IMG/VR virus record: IMGVR_UViG_3300034407_000409
Coordinates: 1 to 29,185 of that record
Source: a virus
Reading direction: 5' to 3' (one strand)
DNA: 29,185 nt
A model generated the notes under the pieces. It was given only the letters and a program-made list of their open reading frames with translations, was not told where the DNA came from and made no database searches. Below are positions 1-8,568 of the stretch, in pieces. Position 1 is the stretch's first letter, and every line of letters begins with the position of its first letter. The translations under genes were made by a program, and so were the position numbers.

Positions 1-3000
1 TGTATTAAAAGAACCACTACTACAAGCATAAGTTGGTGTCCAAGTACCTTCCTCGTAATCATCTAAAGTATTGGCATCTGTACTTGCAACTTGAGTATCT
101 GGAAAATTAAAACCAGCCGCATAAATAACGGCAGTAGTTGCTCCAACAGCATTTGCCCCCATATAAACTGTTGTTACAGAAGAATTTCCTATCGAAACAG
201 AGTTATTTCCAATTGCTGAAGCACTAGCACCAATAACAGTTTGATTACTAGCATTAGCGTTATTTGTTTTTGCTTGGTAACCAATGAGAGTATTATTAGA
301 ACCTCCAGTAATATCATGAGTTCCAGTTGCACCAGCTTGATAACCTAATATTGTATTATTTGAACCGATTGTAATATCATTTCCAGTTTGGTATCCAACT
401 GCCGTATTAGAACCACCTGAAGTCAAGACTCTAAGTGCTTGGTAACCAACTGCTACTGCTCCATTTGCACCTGAAGTGACACTTCCAACTCTAAAAGTAT
501 CGTCTCCAATACCTACTAAATAACTCGCTCCATTATTACCTTCACCAGCTAAAGCACCAATGTGAATATTGTTATTTCCAGTTGTGATTCCAATTCCGCT
601 AAAATAACCAAGTGTAGTATTGTAATTACCACTTGTTAACTGTAATAAAGCTCTTGAACCCATTGCTGTGTTTCTACCACCCGAAGTTAAAGCGAATAGT
701 GAATTTTGACCTACCGCTGTGTTATAAGTTGCATCATTTTTACTACCATTACCAGATTTATGCCCTATAAAAGTATTATTAAAAGTGCCATCATCTATAG
801 TTCCACCAGCACCATAACCAAAGATTGTATTACCAGTTGTAGAATCCTCTCCACCAGTTCCACCACTATCATTATTAGATAGTGAGATTCGGGAGTTGGT
901 ATCTAGTCTCATTCTTTCGATTAAATTGCCACCATTAACACGAGTCTTAAAGACCATTTCGCCTTCATAATTAGTATTTGTGTTATTAGCCTTTACGCCT
1001 GAAATTTCTGCAAAAGCAGTTACCGAACTAGAATCTGTTATATATCTTCCACCTAATCCAATACCACCACCTTTATCTGCATCTTGTTGAGCATCTCCAA
1101 AAATATCAGCTACAGTTTGAGCACCTATAGCAGTCATAGGTGTACCAAATGCAGTAAAAACTCCATTAACAGAACTAGTGCCTATACCAACTTTACCTGA
1201 ACCATCTATGGTCATAGCAGTAGTTGATGGAATTTTAAAAGCAATACCACCTGAACCATTTAAAGTAGTCATATTAAATCTACCAGTTCCACCTTCGTAC
1301 ATTGTGAATCCAGCAGTTCCACTACTGGCTCGTAAGGCAACTATATCACCAGTTCCTCCAACTGTTAAATCAGCGTAGTTTGCAGAAGAACTATTTATCA
1401 TTAATGAACTAGCAACTGTTACACCTCCACCATTAGCTATAGACATTCTAGTTGAGCCGTTAGAAATAAAATCAATTACGCCTGTACTATTAGTTATCTT
1501 TAGACCATAGCTTGTATTTGCTAAATATAAATTATCTGTACTACCACCACTAGCAATAGTTACTCCACCAGCAAATGTAGCGTTTTTGCTCTCATTAATT
1601 ATTAGTGCTGGGTCACCTAAAGCAGTTTGTGGTGTCATGCTCGATGAACTATTATTTACATAAAACTGAAGTCTACTATTGTAATTACCAGCAGAATTAT
1701 ATCTATTGGTAAATATTCCAGCTTGTACAGAATTATCATCTGTAAAAATCATTCCAGTTAGTAAGTCTGTTCCTGTTGCACTCCCATAATCTCTGTTGAT
1801 TTCTAATGCACTAATAAATTCACTAGCAGATGATTCAGCTTTAGTTATTTTTACATTACCAACAAATGTTGAGCTACTGTCTCCTCTAATTGTAAGAGCG
1901 TTTACAGAACCACCTCTTACTTGAAATAATAATTGACTACTACTTGTACCTCCACTTTTAACTAAAGCTCCATAACCAGTTGAAGATGTGTTATCAATTC
2001 TAGCTCCCCACTCAGAACCAACAGAGCCTTTAACTCCTAATAATTCACCAGCATTAAAGTCTGATGATATTGCTACTTTACCAGCAAATGTTGCGTTTTG
2101 TGAGGTGTCTATTTTTAAGGCTTCATTATTTCCATTTGTCGCAAGAAATATATCAGATTCAGACCTAAGAACCATAGAATATCCACTAGTGCCACTTAAT
2201 ATAGCACCACCATCACTATCCTCTGAACCGAATAAACCTCGTAAAGCTGAACTATTAGCTTCAAATCTTATTGCATTTGAACCAACACTAGACTGTTCTA
2301 AAGTTATACCATCACCACTTGTAGATGATAGTATATGTAATTTTTTATCAATATTAGTTGAGCGACCTATACCTACGTTGCCACCTTTATATGTAAATCC
2401 AATAGTTCCATCATGCACTAGTTGAACTGTACCAGCATTTGCACTTCCACCGCCTTCTGTTACTATTAATGCAGAAGAACCTTGACCACCATAACTTCCC
2501 GATTGACTAGCTGATATACCAATTCCATGACTAGCAACATTATTAACTAAACCAATACCATTGCCATTTGCGAATGTAAAAAATTCATCACCAGCAGTTT
2601 CTCTAACATGAAGTTTAGATGATGGAGAACTCGTTCCGATACCTAATCCAGTTGAGGTAAATCTAGCAACTTCTGTTCCATTTGATTTAATTTTTAATGG
2701 AGCATATCCTGAAGCACTTTGGTCAATTATAAATCCTGAACTATCAAATGTTAATGTACCATAAGCATTAGTACCGTCTCTTTTAATACCGATTTGATTA
2801 TTAACAGTTAAATTATGTAATGGTGTTACTCCTATGCCTACTCGTGAATTAGTAGTATCTACAACAAAGACATCTCCACCATCATTATTTTTTCGAACTA
2901 ATAAGGCTTCTGTATTGGTTACATCAATTACTTGTGTGCCTTGAACTATCTCATCAAAGCTAAGTGAACCACCACCACTTACTTGTAAATCTCCTGATAT

Positions 3001-3072
3001 AGTAAGGTCACCATCTATTGTTCCTCCATTACCAAAGTCCTCAGTAATAGATTTAATCATAGAACTCTGCAT
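1..3072 (-). CDS. Tail fibre / receptor-binding structural protein, 3' end cut by the window
   Basis: An open frame of 1024 codons starts at ATG 3072 and runs off the left edge without a stop. GGAG lies 6 nt before this ATG, and the upstream gene's TAG is directly adjacent. Residues from about 140 to 690 contain recurring marine-phage fibre phrases such as GIGTSSPSSKLHV, NATFAG(K/G)V and KVGIGTSS. Residues of about 764-935 hold short repeats of the type NTAVG(Y/Q)xxG and NTxIGYQAG, spaced 14-25 residues, like the beta-roll head of YadA-type trimeric adhesins. Near the edge is LDDYEEGTWTPTYA, a phrase common just before the C-terminal beta domain of such fibres. The role, a trimeric host-recognition fibre on the virion tail, is inferred from composition and position after the head genes. 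The true C-terminus is not in view. Confidence 0.82.
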   Translation of the reverse strand, partial: MQSSMIKSITEDFGNGGTIDGDLTISGDLQVSGGGSLSFDEIVQGTQVIDVTNTEALLVRKNNDGGDVFVVDTTNSRVGIGVTPLHNLTVNNQIGIKRDGTNAYGTLTFDSSGFIIDQSASGYAPLKIKSNGTEVARFTSTGLGIGTSSPSSKLHVRETAGDEFFTFANGNGIGLVNNVASHGIGISASQSGSYGGQGSSALIVTEGGGSANAGTVQLVHDGTIGFTYKGGNVGIGRSTNIDKKLHILSSTSGDGITLEQSSVGSNAIRFEANSSALRGLFGSEDSDGGAILSGTSGYSMVLRSESDIFLATNGNNEALKIDTSQNATFAGKVAISSDFNAGELLGVKGSVGSEWGARIDNTSSTGYGALVKSGGTSSSQLLFQVRGGSVNALTIRGDSSSTFVGNVKITKAESSASEFISALEINRDYGSATGTDLLTGMIFTDDNSVQAGIFTNRYNSAGNYNSRLQFYVNNSSSSMTPQTALGDPALIINESKNATFAGGVTIASGGSTDNLYLANTSYGLKITNSTGVIDFISNGSTRMSIANGGGVTVASSLMINSSSANYADLTVGGTGDIVALRASSGTAGFTMYEGGTGRFNMTTLNGSGGIAFKIPSTTAMTIDGSGKVGIGTSSVNGVFTAFGTPMTAIGAQTVADIFGDAQQDADKGGGIGLGGRYITDSSSVTAFAEISGVKANNTNTNYEGEMVFKTRVNGGNLIERMRLDTNSRISLSNNDSGGTGGEDSTTGNTIFGYGAGGTIDDGTFNNTFIGHKSGNGSKNDATYNTAVGQNSLFALTSGGRNTAMGSRALLQLTSGNYNTTLGYFSGIGITTGNNNIHIGALAGEGNNGASYLVGIGDDTFRVGSVTSGANGAVAVGYQALRVLTSGGSNTAVGYQTGNDITIGSNNTILGYQAGATGTHDITGGSNNTLIGYQAKTNNANASNQTVIGASASAIGNNSVSIGNSSVTTVYMGANAVGATTAVIYAAGFNFPDTQVASTDANTLDDYEEGTWTPTYACSSGSFNT

Positions 3073-3417
3073 CTAGCACTCCACCAATCTAACTGAACCA
3101 GTTGTTGTGCTAGTAGAATTGTAGTTAAAATAAATTGTGTTTCCTAGTCCTCTAGGAACTGTAATAAATACCATTGTATTCTTTGGAATAATTAAATCAT
3201 TACTTGCATTTACATTGGCTTCTGATGTTGTAAAGTTGAAATAAATTTCTACTGCACTATAAATACCTAGTGTTCCAGTATTACTTAATAATGATTTATG
3301 AATTGTATTAGCGACATCTGCTGAACTTCCAGCAGTTCCAACACTTGCAACTGTCCAACCTCCACCAGTTGTTGTGTTTAATGCTTCTTGTACTGAATAT
3401 GTATGTAAATCTGCCAT
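3073..3417 (-). CDS. Small virion-associated protein of unknown function
   Basis: A 114-residue protein starting MADLHTYSVQEAL, rich in Thr, Ser, Asn and Gly and predicted mostly beta. It has no catalytic motif, signal peptide or membrane span. GAGAGGAAG lies just before its ATG. It follows the capsid gene and a small lysine-rich gene and abuts the tail fibre gene. The position and beta-rich composition fit a capsid decoration, head fibre or fibre-attachment protein, but I do not recognise the family. Confidence 0.6.
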   Translation of the reverse strand: MADLHTYSVQEALNTTTGGGWTVASVGTAGSSADVANTIHKSLLSNTGTLGIYSAVEIYFNFTTSEANVNASNDLIIPKNTMVFITVPRGLGNTIYFNYNSTSTTTGSVRLVEC

Positions 3418-3435
3418 TTTTACTTCCTCTCTAAG

Positions 3436-3464
3436 CTAATGACTAAGCGTGAATGAGTCGTTAG
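3436..3464 (-). other. Intergenic stem-loop between two late genes
   Basis: CTAATGACT (3436-3444) and AGTCGTTAG (3456-3464) on the plus strand can pair around an 11-nt loop. On the transcribed (minus) strand the stem has 8 pairs and one C/A mismatch. No U-tract follows, so a classical terminator is unlikely. An mRNA-stabilising or processing hairpin in the late transcript is possible. Confidence 0.35.
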
Positions 3465-3469
3465 TCTGT

Positions 3470-3688
3470 TTATTTTTTCTTTTTAGTCACTTTCTTTGCA
3501 ACTTTCTTTACTACTTTTTTAATAGATTCTTTTTTAGAAGGTTTTTTATAGGGTTCATGGTTGTTTTCACTTACGACCCTTATATAACCTTGACTTTCTA
3601 ATTCTTCTAGTTTTTCAGGATGTTTTTCTAAGACATTATCCTCTAGTCTTTCCATTCTTCCTATCTTTTTTGATAACCAATATTGCAT
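3470..3688 (-). CDS. Small lysine-rich protein of the head module
   Basis: A 72-residue protein starting MQYWLSKKIGRMERLEDN. I chose ATG 3688 over ATG 3700 because GGAG stands 6 nt before it, whereas nothing like a ribosome site precedes 3700. The N-terminal half is mixed charge and probably helical. The last 25 residues are almost entirely Lys and Val with Ser and Thr, as in a disordered tail binding DNA or an acidic surface. It follows the capsid gene across a strong hairpin. The 63-residue protein at 24625-24816 has a similar plan, with a short globular part and a lysine-rich tail. Function unknown. Confidence 0.6.
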   Translation of the reverse strand: MQYWLSKKIGRMERLEDNVLEKHPEKLEELESQGYIRVVSENNHEPYKKPSKKESIKKVVKKVAKKVTKKKK

Positions 3689-3704
3689 AAAAATCTCCAT
3701 TAAA

Positions 3705-3736
3705 CTAGGGGAGTCAGCGCCAACCCACTCCCCTAG
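3705..3736 (-). terminator. Strong stem-loop just after the capsid gene
   Basis: CTAGGGGAGT (3705-3714) and ACTCCCCTAG (3727-3736) form a perfect 10-bp GC-rich stem with a 12-nt loop, 22 nt after the capsid stop codon. On the transcribed strand only TTTAA follows, a poor U-tract, so termination would be partial. It may equally protect the 3' end of the capsid message. Pairing is seen in the sequence; function is inferred. Confidence 0.55.
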
Positions 3737-3758
3737 ATTTCATTTGTCAACCTATGTG

Positions 3759-4655
3759 TTAATCTACGTTAGTAAACTTAACACCTTTGATATTGTCACT
3801 ATCGTCTAACAACTTTACGCCATAGACTAAATCAGAAACAATTTTTGTTCCAAGAGCGTCAATAGAATACTCTGACTGTGTTCTGACTTCTTGCTGAACT
3901 GCACAAACCGCGGCACTTTTATGGAAAACTGCACCAGCTATTGTTGAACTTGTTCCAGCAGTTGAAACAGTATTACTCATATATACGTCAATACCATACA
4001 ATGAGCCAACCATTCCTGACCTTAGTCCTCTGTTACCTTCTCCGACTGCATCATTTCTGATGAAATACTGAGCGATACCAGCACTAGGATTAAGGATGTC
4101 TGCAAATAGAGTTGGATTTACAACCATAGCACACTCACCATCCATGTAAGGAACATCATTCTCACCTAGTGTAGCTAATACACTTTCAAAGACTGCGGCG
4201 GTTAAAGTATCATCAGCAGATAGAGCCTGAGACTGGTTTAAACCATCTAATTCAGCCCAAATATCAGCATCTAATTGACGAGCAAGAGCCTCACCCATCA
4301 TTCTAGTGTACTTTTCTACTAAATCTGCTTCACTTTGGATAATTGTCAAATCTTCGAAAAGCTTACCAATGTACTTATGTTTGTTAAGAGACAACTGAGT
4401 TTCTGTAGTTGCAGTTGCATCATAAGACACATCAGAACCAGCAGACTTATCAGCCGCACTCGCTAATGATATTTCAGGAACATGAACAACATCTCCAAAC
4501 CCTTTTGAACCTACTAGAGCTGAATAGTCTTCAATTAATCCTCTGAATATTGTTTTTCTTTCGAAGAACTTATAGATTCCATCTGACCAAATTTCAGGGA
4601 TGAAATATTGTTCACTGCTATTAGTCGAAGCATTACCTTGATAATGTTTTGCCAT
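3759..4655 (-). CDS. Major capsid protein
   Basis: A 298-residue protein starting MAKHYQGNASTNSSEQYFIPEIWSDG. The N-terminal segment with IPEIWSDGIYKFF, the GDVVHVPE strand and the region around AELDGL resemble HK97-fold capsid proteins of tailed phages; it should build the icosahedral shell. Length is typical. GAGG precedes the ATG. The gene directly follows a scaffold-like gene and the portal/Mu F-like set, the usual order for a capsid gene. A strong hairpin follows it. No long N-terminal delta-domain is seen; the upstream gene appears to provide the scaffold instead. No cleavage site can be assigned. Confidence 0.85.
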   Translation of the reverse strand: MAKHYQGNASTNSSEQYFIPEIWSDGIYKFFERKTIFRGLIEDYSALVGSKGFGDVVHVPEISLASAADKSAGSDVSYDATATTETQLSLNKHKYIGKLFEDLTIIQSEADLVEKYTRMMGEALARQLDADIWAELDGLNQSQALSADDTLTAAVFESVLATLGENDVPYMDGECAMVVNPTLFADILNPSAGIAQYFIRNDAVGEGNRGLRSGMVGSLYGIDVYMSNTVSTAGTSSTIAGAVFHKSAAVCAVQQEVRTQSEYSIDALGTKIVSDLVYGVKLLDDSDNIKGVKFTNVD

Positions 4656-4673
4656 TTTTAAAACCTCTTATTA

Positions 4674-5210
4674 TTATCTCTTAACATAACTCTGCAAGAT
4701 ACTACCCCAATTAGAGCGTCTTTCTTCTGCACTCATATTAGTCCAATCTTTAGGACTTGGATTGACACTCTTAGCTGGAGCGTTACTTGTAGGAGCTACC
4801 TCTTGAGATTGATTATTAATTTTATCAGTTATAACTCTAAGTTGAGCAACACTTAAACTTTTAAATGTGTCTCTTTCTTCTTCACTTAGAATATTTAGCA
4901 AGTCTTCTTTGTAGGCTTCCTCAGCTTCTTTTAACCTTTGGTAATCATCCTTAATACTGTTTAATTCTGACTCTCTTTTAGTTGCCAATTCTTCCCATTT
5001 ATTGTTTTTAGCTAATCTTTCCTCTTCTTGTTTTTCAAGTTTAGATTTTAAATCAGATAATTCAGACTCTGCTAATTGTGCCCTACTTCTATACTTCTTG
5101 CTTTCTGCTATGTAGCTAGTGACATCAGGCGTTTCATTAGCTTCATTCTGACTATTAGGAGTCACCTCTTGTGCATTGTCTTGCACGTTTTCTGTTGTAG
5201 TTTCAGACAT
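4674..5210 (-). CDS. Capsid scaffold-like protein
   Basis: A 178-residue hydrophilic protein with an acidic, Gln/Asn/Thr-rich N-terminus (1-30), a long charged coiled coil (about 35-120, with ESELSDLKSKLEKQEEERL), a short helical region around SEEERDTFKSLSVAQLR, and a basic C-terminus ending QSYVKR. This is the plan of phage scaffolding proteins, which form a core for capsid assembly and bind the coat through a basic C-terminal helix. It lies 18 nt upstream of the capsid gene. Its start has GAGG at good spacing. The assignment rests on composition, size and position rather than a catalytic motif. Confidence 0.75.
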   Translation of the reverse strand: MSETTTENVQDNAQEVTPNSQNEANETPDVTSYIAESKKYRSRAQLAESELSDLKSKLEKQEEERLAKNNKWEELATKRESELNSIKDDYQRLKEAEEAYKEDLLNILSEEERDTFKSLSVAQLRVITDKINNQSQEVAPTSNAPAKSVNPSPKDWTNMSAEERRSNWGSILQSYVKR

Positions 5211-5279
5211 TCTGTCTTCCTCTTTTAGTTAATTAAATTTAATCATGTACCTATGTTTAATAAAAGTCCTAGAATCAAA
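5211..5279. other. Short AT-rich gap before the scaffold gene
   Basis: A 69-nt gap, long for this tightly packed module. It contains TTAAATTTAA-type short palindromes and the ribosome site of the scaffold gene. I see no convincing promoter or terminator in it. Confidence 0.3.
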
Positions 5280-6512
5280 TTACTTAATCTCTTCTATAAA
5301 TTTAATAATATATTCAGGTAGTCTTGATTTTTGGTTAGTTTGGTATGCCGCCCAAGCTTCAGCCCATGCCTCACTATAAAATTCTGTAAAAGATTGTTTT
5401 GTTTTAATATATTTAGTTGGTTCTATTTTTATCCATTCCTTAGCAAGTTTATTCCATTCATTTCTTTTATCAGGGGATAAATACTCTTGGACTAAATGAC
5501 CAAACTCATGATGAACAGTAGCTTCACCAGTCATATTAAAATTATAGTTGATTCCATTACTTTTAGAGTAATTAATATTCATTTTCTCTTTTCTTTTAGT
5601 AATATCATCTAAAGACTTATATTTTCTTGTATTGAAACTTATTAATTGATAGTTAGGTAATGGTTTATAATTAGGGTCTGTAAAAGGAAGATTTGCATTT
5701 TTCATGTCCTTAAAACTTGGCTTAATTGAATCTATTTTACTATAAACGGCATCAAACCCATCAAGTTGTTGAGATACTCCATAGTTATGACCTGATGCAG
5801 TTCTAAACTTACTTCCTTTTGCTTTTTGAAAGTGTGAAAAATTACCCAATACAATATTTTGCCTGACTCTTTTTGGGAGTCTTGATATAGCTTCAGTTAT
5901 AGCATTAGCATAATCTAAAGGTATTTTCTTAAATCCATTGTTTATAACTCCATTATTAGACATCCATTTTAAAGCATCTTTTGAGTTTTTAAAATTACCA
6001 CCCATCTTTAAAGAAGTAACTGAGTCAGGTTTTTTATTTTTTAACACCATAGGTTCTTCAATGTTCTCACCCTTATAGTTCATAGGTACTAACTGACATC
6101 TGCAATTAGTTTGACATATAGAAAACCCTGAACGAGGAAGTCCAACAGTTCTAAAATATTCCATAGTACCAGTCTGACCATGTCTGTCTTCACAATCTTC
6201 ACAAACTCTCTTATCTGATATACCAACCCATTGGAACTCTTCTACTGATGAATCTTGATAAACCTTCTGACTTGCAATATTAGAGTTATATCCTACACCA
6301 TTTTTAGTTGTATTCTTAATAGCATTTCTATAAGAACCGAATATCCTACCACCATTATTAAGGTCATTCATTAAGACTGATTTAATTTCATTAACATCCA
6401 TCCCACTTAACTTCATTTGGGATATGGATTCTTCTAGGGTTATTGTAGACTTAGCAACAGAATTACTAAGTAAGGAAGACATAGTTATAAGTAGGTCTTG
6501 AGGTTCAGACAT
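5280..6512 (-). CDS. Mu F-like minor head protein with C-terminal zincin-type metallopeptidase domain
   Basis: A 410-residue protein. Residues of about 50-143 carry the Mu gpF-like minor head signature: an N-terminal helical stretch, FQWVGISDKRVCEDC (C104, C107), RHG (H111) and CQTNCRCQLVP (C133, C137, C139), probably a metal-binding knot. In phage Mu and SPP1 relatives such proteins bind the portal and enter the capsid or are ejected with DNA. The C-terminal part contains HEFGH (H335, E336, H339), the HExxH zinc motif, followed by EFYSEAWAEAWAAY with E377, E381 and E385 as possible third ligands. The middle (about 145-320) is unassigned. The start overlaps the upstream Mu G-like gene by 8 nt. 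The domain could be a maturation protease, an injected effector or a toxin; a catalytic role is inferred from the motif only. Confidence 0.78.
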   Translation of the reverse strand: MSEPQDLLITMSSLLSNSVAKSTITLEESISQMKLSGMDVNEIKSVLMNDLNNGGRIFGSYRNAIKNTTKNGVGYNSNIASQKVYQDSSVEEFQWVGISDKRVCEDCEDRHGQTGTMEYFRTVGLPRSGFSICQTNCRCQLVPMNYKGENIEEPMVLKNKKPDSVTSLKMGGNFKNSKDALKWMSNNGVINNGFKKIPLDYANAITEAISRLPKRVRQNIVLGNFSHFQKAKGSKFRTASGHNYGVSQQLDGFDAVYSKIDSIKPSFKDMKNANLPFTDPNYKPLPNYQLISFNTRKYKSLDDITKRKEKMNINYSKSNGINYNFNMTGEATVHHEFGHLVQEYLSPDKRNEWNKLAKEWIKIEPTKYIKTKQSFTEFYSEAWAEAWAAYQTNQKSRLPEYIIKFIEEIK

Positions 6513-6951
6513 TTCTTAATATCTTATCTATCTTTAGTTCTATCATTTTAATTGCTCTTTTCTCAGCTTTTTTAGTAATACCAAACCATTCTCTTCTAGG
6601 TAAATTAGTTGAAGGGTTACCTTGTTGATGAAATGAACCTATATCTGCATTAGTCACACCACCCTTTCTTTTCTGCTTCTTGCCTGGATGTAGTGTTACT
6701 AATTGTTTTACTTTACTTGCTTTATTTAAAACAAGATTTCTCATCTTACCAGTATCTACTAATATTTGGTCATGACCTTTTCTTTTAATAGTAGAATCTT
6801 TTAATTTCTTCATTCTACCATTTACACCCATACCTCTTTCTAGTCTTTGGAAATGGTCTTCTCTTACTATCCTACCAGCGTCATTGAGTTCCTTAGTAAG
6901 GTCTAACTTTAACTTTTTAAGGTCAAAATTCATCTCTATCTTAGGTTTCAT
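6505..6951 (-). CDS. Mu G-like virion morphogenesis protein (tail completion / neck)
   Basis: A 148-residue basic protein. The N-terminal helix (about 8-40) is followed by RMKKLKDSTIKRKGHDQILVDTGKMR, then IGSFHQQGNPSTNLPRREW; the HQQG...PRREW signature is typical of the phage virion morphogenesis family that includes Mu gpG. Members act at the head-tail junction. The start ATG overlaps the upstream stop (ATGA) and the end overlaps the Mu F-like gene by 8 nt, indicating translational coupling. The Mu G-like next to Mu F-like order is as in Mu-type head modules. Confidence 0.72.
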   Translation of the reverse strand: MKPKIEMNFDLKKLKLDLTKELNDAGRIVREDHFQRLERGMGVNGRMKKLKDSTIKRKGHDQILVDTGKMRNLVLNKASKVKQLVTLHPGKKQKRKGGVTNADIGSFHQQGNPSTNLPRREWFGITKKAEKRAIKMIELKIDKILRNV

Positions 6952-7178
6952 GACTCTTCTATAATCTTATTTGCAAACTTAGTACCTAACTGACCAGCCT
7001 TCTCTATTTCATCTATGTGTTCTTTGAGAAAAGCATCACCTAATGACAGTAAATATCCTTCAGGGTCTTTTAATAATTCATCTAAATCAATAGCACCTAG
7101 TAGATTATCAGCGTTCTCTTCTATTACAGATTCTAACTTGTCTAGGTCTTCCATATACTTACGAATTAATTGTGCCAA
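6948..7178 (-). CDS. Small acidic helical protein between portal and Mu G-like genes
   Basis: A 76-residue acidic protein, MAQLIRKYMEDLDKLESVIEE, likely all helical. The first codon is TTG with GAGG four bases ahead; the first ATG in frame is at 7154 and lacks a good site, so I prefer the TTG. The start lies 20 nt inside the portal gene. No family recognised. Its position suggests a portal- or neck-associated factor, but there is no direct evidence. Confidence 0.6.
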   Translation of the reverse strand: MAQLIRKYMEDLDKLESVIEENADNLLGAIDLDELLKDPEGYLLSLGDAFLKEHIDEIEKAGQLGTKFANKIIEES

Positions 7179-8520
7179 GTTTCCTCAATCCTTCAAAGGT
7201 TGGTTGTGTAGGTTGTGTAGCTTCTACTGTTGCTTTTTGTTCTTCTCTTACCTCTCCCAACTTCTCATCTAATTCAGAGTCAGTCATGTCAGGATTAAAG
7301 TACAATAGTAAATCTTTCTGAGTCATTATGTTGTTCTTAATCTTCCAGTCTAACCAATTTCTTTCTTCTTGTGGTGACATTGGAAAACTGACCTCCCCAA
7401 AGTCAACTGCATAGTCTTCAGATAAATTACTTACATTATGTGTCTCTAAAATCTTTCTATCTATTTCATATCTTGAATGTTCCCACTCTCTAAATATTCC
7501 CTCATCTGACTTTCTAGATTCAAGGTTTTCAATCTCCATAATCCTTAATGCTTCTCCACTAGGTACATTTCCACCTGACTCACCCCATCTGATTCTTAAC
7601 TGATTATTTTCAGCCACTTGGTTGGCCATGGCCTTCACACCTTCTATCATTTCTGTAATGCTTCCACTAGGTGACTTATAGTCAAATGTTGCACCTTCAG
7701 GAATTATAATTGCATTGTCAATTCCAGCTTTTAACCTTGATTGACCTTCATCTATCCCAGTAAATACTGGTTGTCCTAACTTTGACCTTATGCCTAAAGC
7801 AACCTCAGTCATGGCTATTGCTAAATGTAGAGAAACTCTAGTCACATCATAAGAACTAGAAGAAAACTCCACTCTACTTATAGGATTAATTTTATAAGGA
7901 TTTATCATGTCTTCAGAGATAGGAATTCTTTCACCTTTCTGATTAAACTCAAAGTGCATACCATCAACACCATCTCTTTCTTCACTCCAAAACACAAATC
8001 TTTTATGATTATCAGGACTTTCTATTTCATAAGAATATCCATAAGGCTCACTATCTGAAGTGTGGTAATACTCTTGCACCATTGGAAGAACTTCATATTC
8101 TAGTCTTTGTTTTCTTTCATTATACTTAGACTTCATCCAACAATGTCCTAATAACCAAGATAATTCAGCAAATTCTTTAGTCTTAGAATCTAATTTAAAA
8201 GATATATCATCATACATCTCATTTCTTTCACCACCTATAAATCTTTTAGGAGGTTCTTTGTATAACATCATCCTAGCACGAGCAAATCTAGGAACACAAG
8301 ATGTAATGTAAGGAGGAACTTGGCTAAGACTCTCAGATGCAAACCATTGTTCTAAATGAGTGTCTAGGTTCTGATTATAATAAAAGTCTAAACTTTCTAG
8401 AACATAAGTGTCCTCATTATCAATATAGTTTTCATGAGCATTAATCACACTCTGCATAACTACCATTTCAGAAAGTTCAGGGATAACTATTCTATTTACA
8501 CTTCTTCCAAAATTATACAT
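7159..8520 (-). CDS. Portal protein
   Basis: A 453-residue protein, near the usual size for siphovirus portals. The N-terminal half contains FARARMMLYKEPPKRFIGG and ELSWLLGHCWMKSKYNERK; the central region has NPISRVEF, SRLKAGIDNAIIIPEG and SGGNVPSGEALRI; a long helical C-terminal part includes SPQEERNWLDWKIKNNIMTQKDLLL, typical of SPP1/HK97-type portal stems and crowns. It forms the dodecameric DNA channel at one capsid vertex and docks the terminase. It lies directly after the large terminase gene and before the Mu F-like set. The stop codon lies inside the next small gene. Confidence 0.85.
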   Translation of the reverse strand: MYNFGRSVNRIVIPELSEMVVMQSVINAHENYIDNEDTYVLESLDFYYNQNLDTHLEQWFASESLSQVPPYITSCVPRFARARMMLYKEPPKRFIGGERNEMYDDISFKLDSKTKEFAELSWLLGHCWMKSKYNERKQRLEYEVLPMVQEYYHTSDSEPYGYSYEIESPDNHKRFVFWSEERDGVDGMHFEFNQKGERIPISEDMINPYKINPISRVEFSSSSYDVTRVSLHLAIAMTEVALGIRSKLGQPVFTGIDEGQSRLKAGIDNAIIIPEGATFDYKSPSGSITEMIEGVKAMANQVAENNQLRIRWGESGGNVPSGEALRIMEIENLESRKSDEGIFREWEHSRYEIDRKILETHNVSNLSEDYAVDFGEVSFPMSPQEERNWLDWKIKNNIMTQKDLLLYFNPDMTDSELDEKLGEVREEQKATVEATQPTQPTFEGLRKLGTINS

Positions 8521-8568
8521 CTTCCATATTCCTCTTTATTTGTTAGTTCTCCCCAACTTTTTTTATTA

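Noticed and set aside
1178-2425. Plus-strand open frames at 1178-1378 and 1988-2425
   Set aside because: They lie opposite the long minus-strand fibre gene, are Pro/Ser-rich as expected from its antisense, and have no ribosome site.
7015-7272. Plus-strand open frame opposite the portal gene end
   Set aside because: Antisense shadow across two supported minus-strand genes, ending in a Phe/Leu-rich run from reverse reading.
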